Source: Parolsenella sp958406235 (GTDB taxonomy: Bacteria > Actinomycetota > Coriobacteriia > Coriobacteriales > Atopobiaceae). From it: a stretch of 64,000 nt of DNA. Below the pieces are notes generated by a model. That model searched no databases. It was not told the DNA's origin and worked only from the letters and a program-made list of their open reading frames with translations. The position numbers were made by a program, and so were the translations under genes. Every line of letters starts with the position of its first letter. Position 1 is the first letter of the stretch. This document shows positions 26,215-35,157 of the stretch, one piece after another. Location: contig NZ_JBCLNF010000004.1 of assembly GCF_039062465.1 (NCBI RefSeq), positions 62,001 to 126,000 of the forward strand, given 5' to 3'.

Positions 26215-27498
26215 TTACTCCACCCCCAGCATGTCGCAGAGCGACAGCATGTAGATTTCCGCCGAGTGAACGATATCGATAACGTCGACATCCTCGTTGT
26301 AGCCATGGATGCCCTCGTTGTTGGCCGGGCCAAACTGGATCGTCGGGGCACCGAGCGCGCGGTAGTGCGCGGCGTCAGAGCTCGCCCACTGGTAAGCCGG
26401 CAGGCACTCCTCGTTCCAGACGTCCTCGATGTTCTTCTTGAGGCTCGTGACCAGCTTGGACTCATCGTCGGTGTAGTTGCCCTCGGCGATCCAGTTATAG
26501 CTGGCCTCGACGCCCTCGACGCCGCTCTTGGCGATCAGGGCATCGACCGCGGCAACGACTTCCTCGTGCTTGCAGCCATACGGCAGGCGAACGTCGACGC
26601 TGCAGGAAGCAAAGTCCGGCACCTGGTTGATCTTGCCGCCACCCTGAATGATGCCGACGTTGGTGGAGCAGTGGTCGATGACGTTGCCAACACCAGGAGT
26701 GCCGATCGTGCGCTCGGCGATGGTGCGAGAGTTCTTGACAGCGCGAGCCTGGGACTCGTCATAGTGACCGGGAACAGCGGTGATCTCGTCGATGAAGGGG
26801 ATGACCTTCGCGAGCTTGTTGATGGCGTTATCGCCCTTGTAGTTGCCGGTCGAGCCGTGGCCGGGCACGCCATGAGCGGTGAACGTGAGGTGGAGGATGC
26901 CCTTCTGGCCAATCTCGATCGTGTCGTGGCCGGTGGGCTCGCCGATCATGACGGCATCAGCGCCGTCGGCATAGCCGTTCTCGCAGAACCACTTGGTGCC
27001 AGAGCCGGCAATCTCCTCATCGCAGACGACGTGCAGGCGGATATCGCCCTTGAGGTCAACGTCAGCCTCGTTCAGCATGGCCATAGAGAAGAGCAGAACC
27101 GCGAGGCCGCACTTCATATCAGAGGTACCACGGCCGAGCATCTTGCCGTCACGAATCTCGCCGCCGAAGGGATCAAAGTCCCAGCCATCAAGATTGCCAA
27201 CGGGCACGACGTCAACGTGACCGTTCAGAACGACGCGGAAGCCGTCCTCGGATCCAATGTGAGCATAGACGACAGGATAGTCCTCGCCGCTGTCCGCAAT
27301 AAGGCGCTCGGACTCGATGCCGTGCTCGGCAAGGTAGTCACGAACGAACTTGATAGCGGGCTCCTGGTCATCAATCGGGCTCTGGTTCTTGATCTGGATA
27401 AGCTGCTGGCAAAGCTTGAGCAGATCGTCCTGGTGAGCAAGTACAGCCTCGTGAAGCTGCTTCTTCGTAATCGACACTACGATTCCGCTTTCTCTCAT
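26215..27498 (-). CDS. M20-family metallopeptidase (ArgE/DapE/carboxypeptidase type)
   Basis: The 427-residue product is a dinuclear zinc peptidase or deacylase. Ligands are visible in LNGHVDVVP (His), GRGTSDMKCG (Asp), CDEEIAGSGT (the catalytic Glu pair) and IGEPTGHD. A dimerisation lid domain lies between (HGVPGHGSTGNY). The substrate may be dipeptides, N-acetyl amino acids or succinyl-diaminopimelate; the neighbours (S10 peptidase, Opp transporter) favour peptides. The start is uncertain: ATG at 27498 or GTG at 27477, neither with a strong binding site. It ends one base before the S10 gene begins. Confidence 0.8.
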   Translation of the reverse strand: MRESGIVVSITKKQLHEAVLAHQDDLLKLCQQLIQIKNQSPIDDQEPAIKFVRDYLAEHGIESERLIADSGEDYPVVYAHIGSEDGFRVVLNGHVDVVPVGNLDGWDFDPFGGEIRDGKMLGRGTSDMKCGLAVLLFSMAMLNEADVDLKGDIRLHVVCDEEIAGSGTKWFCENGYADGADAVMIGEPTGHDTIEIGQKGILHLTFTAHGVPGHGSTGNYKGDNAINKLAKVIPFIDEITAVPGHYDESQARAVKNSRTIAERTIGTPGVGNVIDHCSTNVGIIQGGGKINQVPDFASCSVDVRLPYGCKHEEVVAAVDALIAKSGVEGVEASYNWIAEGNYTDDESKLVTSLKKNIEDVWNEECLPAYQWASSDAAHYRALGAPTIQFGPANNEGIHGYNEDVDVIDIVHSAEIYMLSLCDMLGVE

Positions 27499-27559
27499 GG
27501 CGCGCCGAATCCCGGACACGCCAGCCATTAGACAAACGCAAGACTTGCAGACAAAACAG

Positions 27560-27592
27560 AAAGGGACCAGCCGGAAACGACTGGCCCCAAAA
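27560..27592 (-). terminator. intrinsic terminator after oppF
   Basis: GGGACCAG at 27563-27570 pairs (one G-T) with CTGGCCCC at 27581-27588, with inner pairs CCG and CGA. On the minus strand TTTCTGTTTTG follows. It ends the opp operon before the peptidase genes. Confidence 0.65.
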
Positions 27593-27600
27593 TAATAGAC

Positions 27601-28593
27601 CTACTCCGCGACCTTATCGTGGTAGAGGAAGCACGCGACGCGGTGGTTGTCCTCCACCTCCATGAGCGCGGGACGCTCGTGGTGGCAGCGCTCCGTGGCG
27701 TTGGGACAACGGCCAGCCAGCGGGCAGCCGACCTGCTCGCCCACCGGGCTGGGAATCTCGCCCTCGAGCTTCATCTCGGGGTGACGCTCGAAGGGATTCT
27801 CGGGCGGAATAGCCGAGAGCAGAGCCTTCGTGTAGGGGTGCAGCGGGTTCTCATAGATGCTGTGGGCAGGCGAGATCTCCATGACGCGACCGAGGTACAT
27901 GATGGCCACGCGGTCAGAGATGTGCTTGACCACCGAGAGGTCGTGGCTGATGAAGATGTACGTCAGGCCACGCTCGCGCTGGAGGCGACGGAAGAGGTTC
28001 AGGACCTGGGCCTGAATAGACACGTCAAGCGCGGAGACGGGCTCGTCGCACACGATGATCTTCGGATCGAGCGAGAGGGCGCGAGCAACGTTGATGCGCT
28101 GGCGCTGGCCACCGGAGAACTCATGCGGGTAGCGCTGCAGGTGCTGGATGTCGAGGCCGACTTCCTTCATAAGGTCGAGGACCTTCTGCTGGCGCTTCGC
28201 GGCATCAGGCTCGATACCATGGATGACCATCGGCTCCTCGATGGAAGCCGCCGCGGTGAAGCGAGGGTCAAGACTCGAATAGGAGTCCTGGAAGATCATC
28301 TGAAGATCCTTGTGCACGGGCTTGCGCGCGGCGCCCTTAAGCTTGGAAATATCCTGGCCGTTATAGATGATCTCGCCGCTCGTGGGCTCATGGAGACCAA
28401 CGATGCAACGTCCAAGGGTCGACTTGCCACAACCGGACTCGCCGATGATGCCGAGGGTCTCACCCTCATAGACATCAAGCGAAACACCGGACAGTGCATG
28501 AAGCGTCTGAGGCTTGCCGAAGAGGCCGTCACCACGAAGACGGAACTCCTTGTTAAGGTTCTTGATGCCAAGAATCACATTATCGTTGGCCAT
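27601..28593 (-). CDS. oppF: oligopeptide/dipeptide ABC transporter ATPase (OppF/DppF type)
   Basis: The 330-residue product is one of two ATPases driving peptide import. Walker A GESGCGKST, signature SGGQRQR and Walker B IIVCDEPVSALD are intact. A C-terminal OppDF extension follows with the cysteine cluster CPLAGRCPNATERC, which in this family can hold an iron-sulfur cluster. Its start directly follows the oppD stop, and GGAGG lies eight bases upstream. It is the last gene of the opp operon. Confidence 0.92.
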   Translation of the reverse strand: MANDNVILGIKNLNKEFRLRGDGLFGKPQTLHALSGVSLDVYEGETLGIIGESGCGKSTLGRCIVGLHEPTSGEIIYNGQDISKLKGAARKPVHKDLQMIFQDSYSSLDPRFTAAASIEEPMVIHGIEPDAAKRQQKVLDLMKEVGLDIQHLQRYPHEFSGGQRQRINVARALSLDPKIIVCDEPVSALDVSIQAQVLNLFRRLQRERGLTYIFISHDLSVVKHISDRVAIMYLGRVMEISPAHSIYENPLHPYTKALLSAIPPENPFERHPEMKLEGEIPSPVGEQVGCPLAGRCPNATERCHHERPALMEVEDNHRVACFLYHDKVAE

Positions 28594-29646
28594 TTAGTTC
28601 GCCTCCCCACGAACGAGGCTCTCCTCGCCGTTCTGCCTGTGGCACGCCACGAAGTGGCCAGGCTTGACCTCGACCAGCGGCGGGACCTCATGCTTGCACT
28701 TCTCACAGGCGTAGGGGCAACGGTTGTAGAAGTTACAGCAGGTGCCGGTGAGCCTCAGATCGGGCGGAACACCCGGAATGGTCTTGAGGTCGGTCTTCGC
28801 CTTATCCGAGAGCTTGGGCATGGAATCCAGCAGGCCCCAGGTATAGGGGTGCAGCGGATTGGCGTAGAGCTCCTCCATGGGGGCATACTCGCAGGTACGG
28901 CCCGCATACATGACCATAACGTCATCAGCCATCTGCCAGACGATACCGAGGTTGTGCGTGATAAGGAGGATGCCCGTGTTGAGCGTGTCCTGAAGGCCCT
29001 TGAGCAGGCTCAGGACCTGGGCCTGCACCGTCACGTCAAGGGCGGTGGTGGGCTCATCGGCGATGATGAACTTGGGGTGGCAGCTCATTGCCATGGCGAT
29101 CATGACGCGCTGGCACATACCACCGGAGAGCTCGTACGGATACGAGTCCATACGCTTCTCGGGGTTGGGGATGCTCACGAGCTTGAGCATCTCGATGGCA
29201 CGCTTGCGCGCGGCCTCCTTGTCGAGACCGTCATGCAGGCGGATGTTCTCGATCATCTGGGTGCCAACCTTGAACACCGGGTCCAGGGCCGTCATCGGGT
29301 CCTGGAAGATCATCGAGATATCCTTGCCACGAAGCTCACGGAGCTCAGCCTCGGTGGCATGCACGATGTCCTTGCCGTCGAACATGACGCTGCCGCCCTC
29401 GATCTTGCCGGTCTTGGGCAGAAGGTGCATCAGAGAGCTCGAGGTGACGGACTTGCCGGAGCCAGACTCACCCACGATGGCAAGGGTCTTACCGCGATCG
29501 AGCGTGAAGCTCACGCCATCGACGGCCTTGGCGACGCCGGCAGCCGTGTGGAAGTACGTCTTAAGGTCGTGGACCTCAACAAGATGCTCCGAGACCTGCT
29601 CGGTAGCTGCGTTGGTCTCGGTAGCCTGAGAGTTGTTCTCGCTCAT
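28594..29646 (-). CDS. oppD: oligopeptide/dipeptide ABC transporter ATPase (OppD/DppD type)
   Basis: The 350-residue product pairs with OppF. It has Walker A GESGSGKSVTS, signature LSGGMCQR, Walker B FIIADEPTTALD, and the C-terminal OppDF domain with CNFYNRCPYACEKC cysteines. An extra N-terminal stretch of about 25 acidic/polar residues precedes the ATPase fold. It starts five bases after oppC. Operon context and motifs make the role as import ATPase secure; whether di- or oligopeptides are carried cannot be read from sequence. Confidence 0.92.
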   Translation of the reverse strand: MSENNSQATETNAATEQVSEHLVEVHDLKTYFHTAAGVAKAVDGVSFTLDRGKTLAIVGESGSGKSVTSSSLMHLLPKTGKIEGGSVMFDGKDIVHATEAELRELRGKDISMIFQDPMTALDPVFKVGTQMIENIRLHDGLDKEAARKRAIEMLKLVSIPNPEKRMDSYPYELSGGMCQRVMIAMAMSCHPKFIIADEPTTALDVTVQAQVLSLLKGLQDTLNTGILLITHNLGIVWQMADDVMVMYAGRTCEYAPMEELYANPLHPYTWGLLDSMPKLSDKAKTDLKTIPGVPPDLRLTGTCCNFYNRCPYACEKCKHEVPPLVEVKPGHFVACHRQNGEESLVRGEAN

Positions 29647-29651
29647 AGGGC

Positions 29652-30557
29652 CTACCTCTTCTGCTTCGGGTCGAGAACGTCACGAATACCGTCACCAAAC
29701 AGGTTGAAGCCAAGAACGGTGACGAGGATGAACATGCCAGAAATCGTGGCGATGTGAGGAGCGCCCTGCAGGCAGCTCTTGCCCTCGGAAAGAATCGAGC
29801 CCCAAGAAGCGGTGGGCGGCTGGATGCCAAGACCGAGGAAGGAAAGCGCGGCCTCAGAGATGATCGCGCTGGCGATGTTGAGCGTGAAGTAGACGATGAC
29901 CGGGCTCATGGCATTGGCGAAGATGTGCTTGAAGAGGATGCGAGCGGGGCTGGCGCCAATGACGCGCTCGGCATTGCAGTACTCCTCGTTCTTCACGACA
30001 TGGACCTGGCCGCGCACGACACGAGCGAAGTTAGGCACGTTGGCAACGCCAATCGCGATGATCACGTTGACGGTGCCCTGACCGAGGATGGTCATGAGGA
30101 TAAGGGAGAGCAGGATGAACGGGAACGCCATCATGCCGTCCATGATACGCATGATCACAGAGTCAACGATGCCGCCGAAGAAGCCGGCGACGAGGCCGAG
30201 CAGGATGCCGACGATGGCACCGAGGATGGTGCCGCCGATGGCGATGAAGATCGAGATGCGCGCACCATAGATCACGCGGGAGAGAAGGTCGCGGCCATAG
30301 GCGTCAGTGCCAAACAGGTGGCCTCCCACTCCGGGAGCAACAAACATGTTGCCGGTATCCGTGGCGTTGGGATCACACGGAGCAAGCAGGGGCGCAAAGA
30401 CGGCGAGAATCACCATCACGACGACGATCGCAAGGCCCACAAGTGCCATCTTGTTACGAGCGAGCTTGTGCCAGGCGTTGTTCGCCTTGCGCTCACGCTC
30501 GAGCATCTTGAGCGTTGCCTCGTCAGAAAGGCTAGCGCCAGTAGCGTTATCTGCCAT
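29652..30557 (-). CDS. oppC: peptide ABC transporter permease (OppC/DppC type)
   Basis: The 301-residue product has six membrane segments, the first near residues 37-60 (MALVGLAIVVVMVILAVFAPLL), and the coupling loop EEYCNAERVIGASPARILFKHIFANAMSP that meets the ATPase. The GTDAYGRDLLSRVIYGARIS motif is typical for OppC/DppC. Its ATG overlaps the oppB stop by one base (TAATG), showing translational coupling. Confidence 0.93.
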   Translation of the reverse strand: MADNATGASLSDEATLKMLERERKANNAWHKLARNKMALVGLAIVVVMVILAVFAPLLAPCDPNATDTGNMFVAPGVGGHLFGTDAYGRDLLSRVIYGARISIFIAIGGTILGAIVGILLGLVAGFFGGIVDSVIMRIMDGMMAFPFILLSLILMTILGQGTVNVIIAIGVANVPNFARVVRGQVHVVKNEEYCNAERVIGASPARILFKHIFANAMSPVIVYFTLNIASAIISEAALSFLGLGIQPPTASWGSILSEGKSCLQGAPHIATISGMFILVTVLGFNLFGDGIRDVLDPKQKR

Positions 30558-31513
30558 TAGTTGCTACCCCCCTCAAAATTGACCTTGGGGTTGATGACCA
30601 TGTAGACGATGTCAACAACGAGGTTAACGAAGACGAAGACGACGGCGGAGAACAGGACCACGCCCTGAATGAGCGAGTAGTCACGGCCGTTGACGGCGTT
30701 GACGATAAGCGTGCCAAGGCCAGGCCAGGAGAAGATGGTCTCCGTCAGGATGGCGCCGGCGAAGGCGCTGGCAAGCTGAAGGCCCAAGACGGTCACGATG
30801 GGCGGGAGCGCGTTCTTGAGCGCGTGCTTCCAGATGATCTTGGACTCCTTGATGCCGCGGGCGCGGAGGGCCTTGATGTACTCGCCGTTGATCGTCTCGA
30901 GCATGCTCGAACGCGTGATGCGGGCAAACGTCGCCGCGGGGATCGTCGCCAGGCAGAAGCACGGCAGGATCATGTGGCTAATGACGTCCCAGACGCCCTT
31001 CGACATCGCACCCATGCCCATGGCGGGCAGCCAGCCGAGGTTCACCGAGAAGGTGAGGACGAGCATAAGGCCCAGCCAGAAAATAGGCATAGACACGCCA
31101 ACGAGGGCGAGCACCATGAAGACGTAGTCAAAGATGGTGTTCTGCCTCACGGCGGACACGACGCCAATGGGCACGCCGACGAGAAGCGCGAGCACGAGGC
31201 CCGTAAGGGTGATCGAAAGCGTGGAAGGAAGTCTGCTCAGAATGATGGGCATGACGGGACCACTGTAGGAGTACGAATAGCCGAAATTGCCGTGCAGGAT
31301 ACCAACCAAATAGTTGATGTACTGCGTCAGCATGGGCTCATCGAGGCCCATCTTTACTCTCATCGTCGCAATCGCATCGGGTGACGCCTGCGGACCCAGC
31401 ATCTGCGCCGCTGGATCGCCCGGAATCATGCGCGTGAGGACGAAGGTGATGGTGACGACTACGAACAGAACCGGAATCGTCTGGAGAATCCTTTTGAGGA
31501 TTGTCTTTGCCAC
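30557..31513 (-). CDS. oppB: peptide ABC transporter permease (OppB/DppB type)
   Basis: The 318-residue product starts with the family N-terminus KTILKRILQTIPVLFVVVTITFVLTRMIPGDPA and has six membrane segments with the coupling loop NGEYIKALRARGIKESKIIWKHALKNALPP. I chose the GTG at 31513, with GGGGGTG eight bases upstream; an ATG at 31567 adds 18 residues of unlikely sequence. It partners OppC. A strong hairpin separates it from oppA. Confidence 0.92.
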   Translation of the reverse strand: MAKTILKRILQTIPVLFVVVTITFVLTRMIPGDPAAQMLGPQASPDAIATMRVKMGLDEPMLTQYINYLVGILHGNFGYSYSYSGPVMPIILSRLPSTLSITLTGLVLALLVGVPIGVVSAVRQNTIFDYVFMVLALVGVSMPIFWLGLMLVLTFSVNLGWLPAMGMGAMSKGVWDVISHMILPCFCLATIPAATFARITRSSMLETINGEYIKALRARGIKESKIIWKHALKNALPPIVTVLGLQLASAFAGAILTETIFSWPGLGTLIVNAVNGRDYSLIQGVVLFSAVVFVFVNLVVDIVYMVINPKVNFEGGSN

Positions 31514-31569
31514 CTTTGCAACACCCCCTGAGCGGAGTCTGGCGGGACCTTGTGCCCGCGTAACCATGT

Positions 31570-31602
31570 GATGGGGGCACGGCTCTGGGCCATGCCCCCA
31601 TC
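31570..31602 (-). other. intercistronic hairpin between oppA and oppB
   Basis: GATGGGGGCA at 31570-31579 pairs perfectly with TGCCCCCATC at 31593-31602. No U-tract follows, so it is probably not a full terminator. Such hairpins after binding-protein genes often protect the upstream message and let it accumulate above the permease message; that is inference here. Confidence 0.6.
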
Positions 31603-31628
31603 ATTCTTAACTGAATGAATAGCTCAAA

Positions 31629-33230
31629 TTACGCCGTCTTGGAGATGTTGATCTCGCTGGAGACGATGGTCGTCTTGTTGTCAGCGCGGCTCTGGAAGCC
31701 CTCAACCTTCTTGGTAAGGCCGGTGTTCACGTACTCGGAGCCATAGACGATCATCGGGTCATAGGAGACGATCGTCTTCAGGGCCTCCTTGTAGTACTTG
31801 GCACGCTCGTTCTGATCCGTGACCTCGAGGGCCTTGTCGAGCAGCTCGTCGACCTCAGGGTGGCTGAAGCCAGCACCGTTGCCAAGCGCGCCAATCTCCG
31901 TGGAGCTGAACAGCTTGTTGAGGAAGAAGTAGGGGTCGGGGAACCAGGACCAGCTCATGCCGTACAGATCAGCCTTGCCGGAGGCGGCGGCGGCACTGAA
32001 GGTGCCCCAGTCGCTCGGGTTGATGACAAGGTCGATGTTCAGGTTCTCCTTGAGGGTCTGCTGGAGGATGGTGGCCATCTTCACGCGAGCCTCGGTGTTG
32101 GAGATGTACATGTTGAGGGTGAGACCGTCCGGATAGCCAGCCTCGGCGAGGAGCTTCTTGGCACCCTCGGGATCATAGGCCGGGACGTCAGCCTCGACGG
32201 ACTCGTCATAGCCCCAAGAATCCTTGGGCAGGGGCAGCACGGCGGTCGTAGCCTCGCCATAGGGATAAACACCCTTGACCAGGTCATCGCGGTTGACAGC
32301 CATGAGAATGGCCTTGCGGACCTTCTGGTCGGCGGTGGGGCCGTTGACCTGGTTCATGTAGACGTAGGCAACGTGAAGTGCCGGCTTCTGGTCCAGCACG
32401 AGCTGGTCATTGTTCTTGATGGTCTGGGTGGCCTCGCCCGTGAGCGAAGTGGCGATGTCGATCTCACCCGTGGCCAGACCGTTGGCCGACTGGGTCATGT
32501 CGGTAACGACCTTCATGGTGACGCCATCGAGGTGCGGCTTCTCGCCCCAGTAGCAATCAGAGCGGGACATGTCAGCCTGCTGGTCCTTCACGAACTGGTC
32601 GAGCTTGAACGCACCAGAGCCCACGAGGTGGTCGCCGAAGGCATCGCCCCAGCCCTCGACCTCTTCCTTCGGGATGATGACGTTGCCGGCATCCGTAAGA
32701 GCGGTGAGGAACGAGGCGTTAGGGGCCTTCAGCACGCACTCGACCGTGTGGTCATCGACGACGTTGCAGTGGTCGAGCATGGCGAGGCGGTTCATCGAGG
32801 ACTGAGTCGCGGAGCGCTCGAGGGAGTACTTGACGTCCTCGGCGACGACGGCGCGGCCCTCCTGGTACTGGCCAGCCTGGAACTTAGCATCATCACGGAT
32901 GGTGAAGGTGTAGGTGAGACCGTCGTCGGAGACCTTCCAATCGGTGGCGAGCTGAGGAACGATCTCGGTGAGGTCGATGTTGTAGTCGACGAGGGTGTCG
33001 CACACACACCAGATGATCTGGGCCTCATAGGCGCCCGTGTACTTGATGGGGTCGAGGTACTTGGGCGAGGAGGGCTGGCTAACGACGAGCGTGCCGCCAT
33101 CGGCGCCAGCACCGGTGGAAGTCGAGCCGCCATCAGAGCTGCAGCCGGAGAGCGCGGTACCCGCCATCGCTGCCGCAAAGATGGACACACCACCGACGAA
33201 CGAACGACGAGAAATCTTGAGGTCAGACAT
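31629..33230 (-). CDS. oppA: peptide-binding lipoprotein with twin-arginine signal (OppA/DppA type, SBP family 5)
   Basis: The 533-residue product is the extracellular binding protein of the peptide importer. The N-terminus MSDLKISRRSFVGGVSIF has a twin-arginine motif, a hydrophobic stretch and a lipobox LSGC at about 30-33, so it should be exported folded by Tat and lipid-anchored. The mature part fits SBP family 5 (YLDPIKYTGAYEAQIIWCVCDTLV ... LTYTFTIRDDAKFQAG). The ATG at 33230 has GGAGG four bases upstream. It heads the operon oppABCDF. Confidence 0.93.
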   Translation of the reverse strand: MSDLKISRRSFVGGVSIFAAAMAGTALSGCSSDGGSTSTGAGADGGTLVVSQPSSPKYLDPIKYTGAYEAQIIWCVCDTLVDYNIDLTEIVPQLATDWKVSDDGLTYTFTIRDDAKFQAGQYQEGRAVVAEDVKYSLERSATQSSMNRLAMLDHCNVVDDHTVECVLKAPNASFLTALTDAGNVIIPKEEVEGWGDAFGDHLVGSGAFKLDQFVKDQQADMSRSDCYWGEKPHLDGVTMKVVTDMTQSANGLATGEIDIATSLTGEATQTIKNNDQLVLDQKPALHVAYVYMNQVNGPTADQKVRKAILMAVNRDDLVKGVYPYGEATTAVLPLPKDSWGYDESVEADVPAYDPEGAKKLLAEAGYPDGLTLNMYISNTEARVKMATILQQTLKENLNIDLVINPSDWGTFSAAAASGKADLYGMSWSWFPDPYFFLNKLFSSTEIGALGNGAGFSHPEVDELLDKALEVTDQNERAKYYKEALKTIVSYDPMIVYGSEYVNTGLTKKVEGFQSRADNKTTIVSSEINISKTA

Positions 33231-33473
33231 GGTTCCTCCCATTTTGGTATCAGGACGCTAGCGCCCTCTTGAAAAACGCGGATATGCCTGGAAACTGCAA
33301 ATTCCTTACCAGCCATGCAATTCGCTTCATAAAAGATATCTGAAACGGCATCACGTTGAGCTATCGATACGCGATGGTTTACTTAGGCGAAATACTGGAC
33401 TGCTTTTGGATGTAGCAGTAACTTTCAATTTTACCGTATGATTGTCTCTAATTAGTGTATATTTTGAAGTGAA
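33231..33473. other. gene-free upstream region of the opp operon
   Basis: This AT-richer stretch precedes oppA and should hold its promoter. I see TAAAAT near 33440 on the minus strand as a possible -10, but no matching -35. No gene, repeat or riboswitch was recognised. Confidence 0.4.
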
Positions 33474-33523
33474 CGGTTGTAAAAAAGCCGCAGACGGCAA
33501 ACTACTGTTTGACCGCCTGCGGA
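33474..33523 (-). terminator. intrinsic terminator after pepC
   Basis: CCGCAG at 33488-33493 pairs with CTGCGG at 33517-33522, and pairing continues inward (CGGCAAAC with GTTTGACCG). On the minus strand six Ts follow. It is 74 bp past the pepC stop. Confidence 0.82.
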
Positions 33524-33596
33524 CAGTTCATCACGCATCTGTGAATAAGGCTCTTAGAGGCGACGTCGCCCTTGGGGAATTCCCGCCCTAAAGCCC

Positions 33597-35012
33597 TTAG
33601 CCGATCGCGAGCATGTTATCCCAATAGGCAACGTCCTCGAGCGGCAGGGTGTCCCAGAGGTCGAGGATGCGCTGCGGCAGGAAGCGGCGCTCCACCACGA
33701 CGTCACCGCCATAGAGGCGGAACCAGTCCGCGTCCATGACGAGGTAGCCGTCAAAGCCGAAGTCGTCGCCCCAGCTGTTCTCGACGCGCCAAGCGACGGG
33801 CCTGCCGTCCTCGCCCAGCTCGACGCCCTGGAAGGCCATGCAGTGCGTCATGCCGCACTCACGGTCATCGATCATCTCGGCCTTGGTCTGGGAGAGGTCA
33901 ACGCCAAAGGTGCCGTCGAGGTCCATGCCATCGAGCGCGAGCACGCCGGAGAAGTCCTCGTCCTTGCGCATGAGGTTCTTGTTGACGGCGCACATCATGA
34001 AGGCGGGGACGCCTGCCTTGAGCGACTCGACGGCAGCGTTCTCGAGGTCCTCCATCGGCATGTTGAGGAAGCGGAGGCGCTGACCGCCGATAACCGGATC
34101 GAAGTAGCGGATGCCATAGGCGTGTTCGTAGGGACGGGTCTCGCCCGGGAAGTTGACGAGCTCGACGCACTGCGAGAGGTCAAGCTTCACGTAGCGCTCG
34201 ACAAACTCGACCGGGGTGATGCCCGCATCACGTAGGACGCGTCGCGGCTCGCCGCCGTTGGCGGAGACGACCTCCTCGACCTTGGAGGCGTCGACGTCGG
34301 CACCCTCGCCCACCTCAATCGCGAGGTCGAAGGTCACGGGCGGCTCGCCCAGGCAGCAGCAAAGAATCTGGTGGAACTCGGGCAGCATCTCCTGCTTCTT
34401 GGCACGAAGCTCCTCGAGCGTGGCACCCTTCGCAGCCATCTTGCGCAGGATCGTGGCGTCCTTACGAAGGAGGGTCGTGAGCAGGGCGTTCATCTGCGCG
34501 GTGTCCTTGTTGCAGGCGGTGTCCGGCATGAGGGCCTTGGGGATGGCACCCCACTTCTTCACGATGTTGCAGCAGAAGACGAACTGGCCGCCGTCATCGA
34601 CCGGGGTGAGCATGAGCTGGGTGACCTCGCGGTCGTTCCAAGGCTGGTCTGCGGTGTCGATCACGTACTCGAGACGGGAGTTGCAACGCTCGAGCTTGTC
34701 ATAGAACTGCACGTAGTTCTGGGAGAACTCGAAGTCATCGATGTCGAGGTTGGCGAGGACCTTGGAGCGCAGGACGTTGAGCGTCGAGAACATCCAGCAG
34801 CGACCCGAGTGGCGCTGGCCGGTCACGGTCTTGGCGGCCTTGAGCGACACGCCGAAGGTGTCCTGGTAGTTGCGTGCCTGCCTGCGGTCGACGCTGGCCT
34901 CGACCACGCCGAGCGCGGTGACGGAGTTGCGCGCCACGCGGTTGGCACGCACGCTCGCGAAGTTATTCGTGAGCTCATTGACGGTAGAGAAGTCGAGTTC
35001 CTCGGTTCCCAT
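33597..35012 (-). CDS. pepC: cysteine aminopeptidase C (C1B, bleomycin-hydrolase family)
   Basis: The 471-residue product is a cytoplasmic papain-fold aminopeptidase. The triad is visible: Cys in TGQRHSGRCWMFSTLNVLR (about residue 73), His in MTHCMAF and Asn in WRVENSWGDDFG. The C-terminal residues, which in this family enter the active site and set exopeptidase action, end DNMLAIG. GGAAGGATGC lies before the ATG. It lies next to the opp operon but has its own terminator. It likely trims imported peptides from the N-terminus. Confidence 0.92.
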   Translation of the reverse strand: MGTEELDFSTVNELTNNFASVRANRVARNSVTALGVVEASVDRRQARNYQDTFGVSLKAAKTVTGQRHSGRCWMFSTLNVLRSKVLANLDIDDFEFSQNYVQFYDKLERCNSRLEYVIDTADQPWNDREVTQLMLTPVDDGGQFVFCCNIVKKWGAIPKALMPDTACNKDTAQMNALLTTLLRKDATILRKMAAKGATLEELRAKKQEMLPEFHQILCCCLGEPPVTFDLAIEVGEGADVDASKVEEVVSANGGEPRRVLRDAGITPVEFVERYVKLDLSQCVELVNFPGETRPYEHAYGIRYFDPVIGGQRLRFLNMPMEDLENAAVESLKAGVPAFMMCAVNKNLMRKDEDFSGVLALDGMDLDGTFGVDLSQTKAEMIDDRECGMTHCMAFQGVELGEDGRPVAWRVENSWGDDFGFDGYLVMDADWFRLYGGDVVVERRFLPQRILDLWDTLPLEDVAYWDNMLAIG

Positions 35013-35157
35013 GCATCCTTCCTTGTATGAAGACGCCGCACGACGCGAACGCCCCCGCCCTTTATCGGTTGACTAGCATAGCGCTTGCACACGTAAGGCG
35101 TTTATTGCCGTATGATGGTGCGCGTTGCGAATAATCTCTAAGGAAAGGCGACCGTCC

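Noticed and set aside
24799..27531. A 910-codon plus-strand frame antisense to two peptidase genes
   Set aside because: Same reason: mirror of strong codon bias in the S10 and M20 genes; Val/Ala/Asp-rich with no domain.
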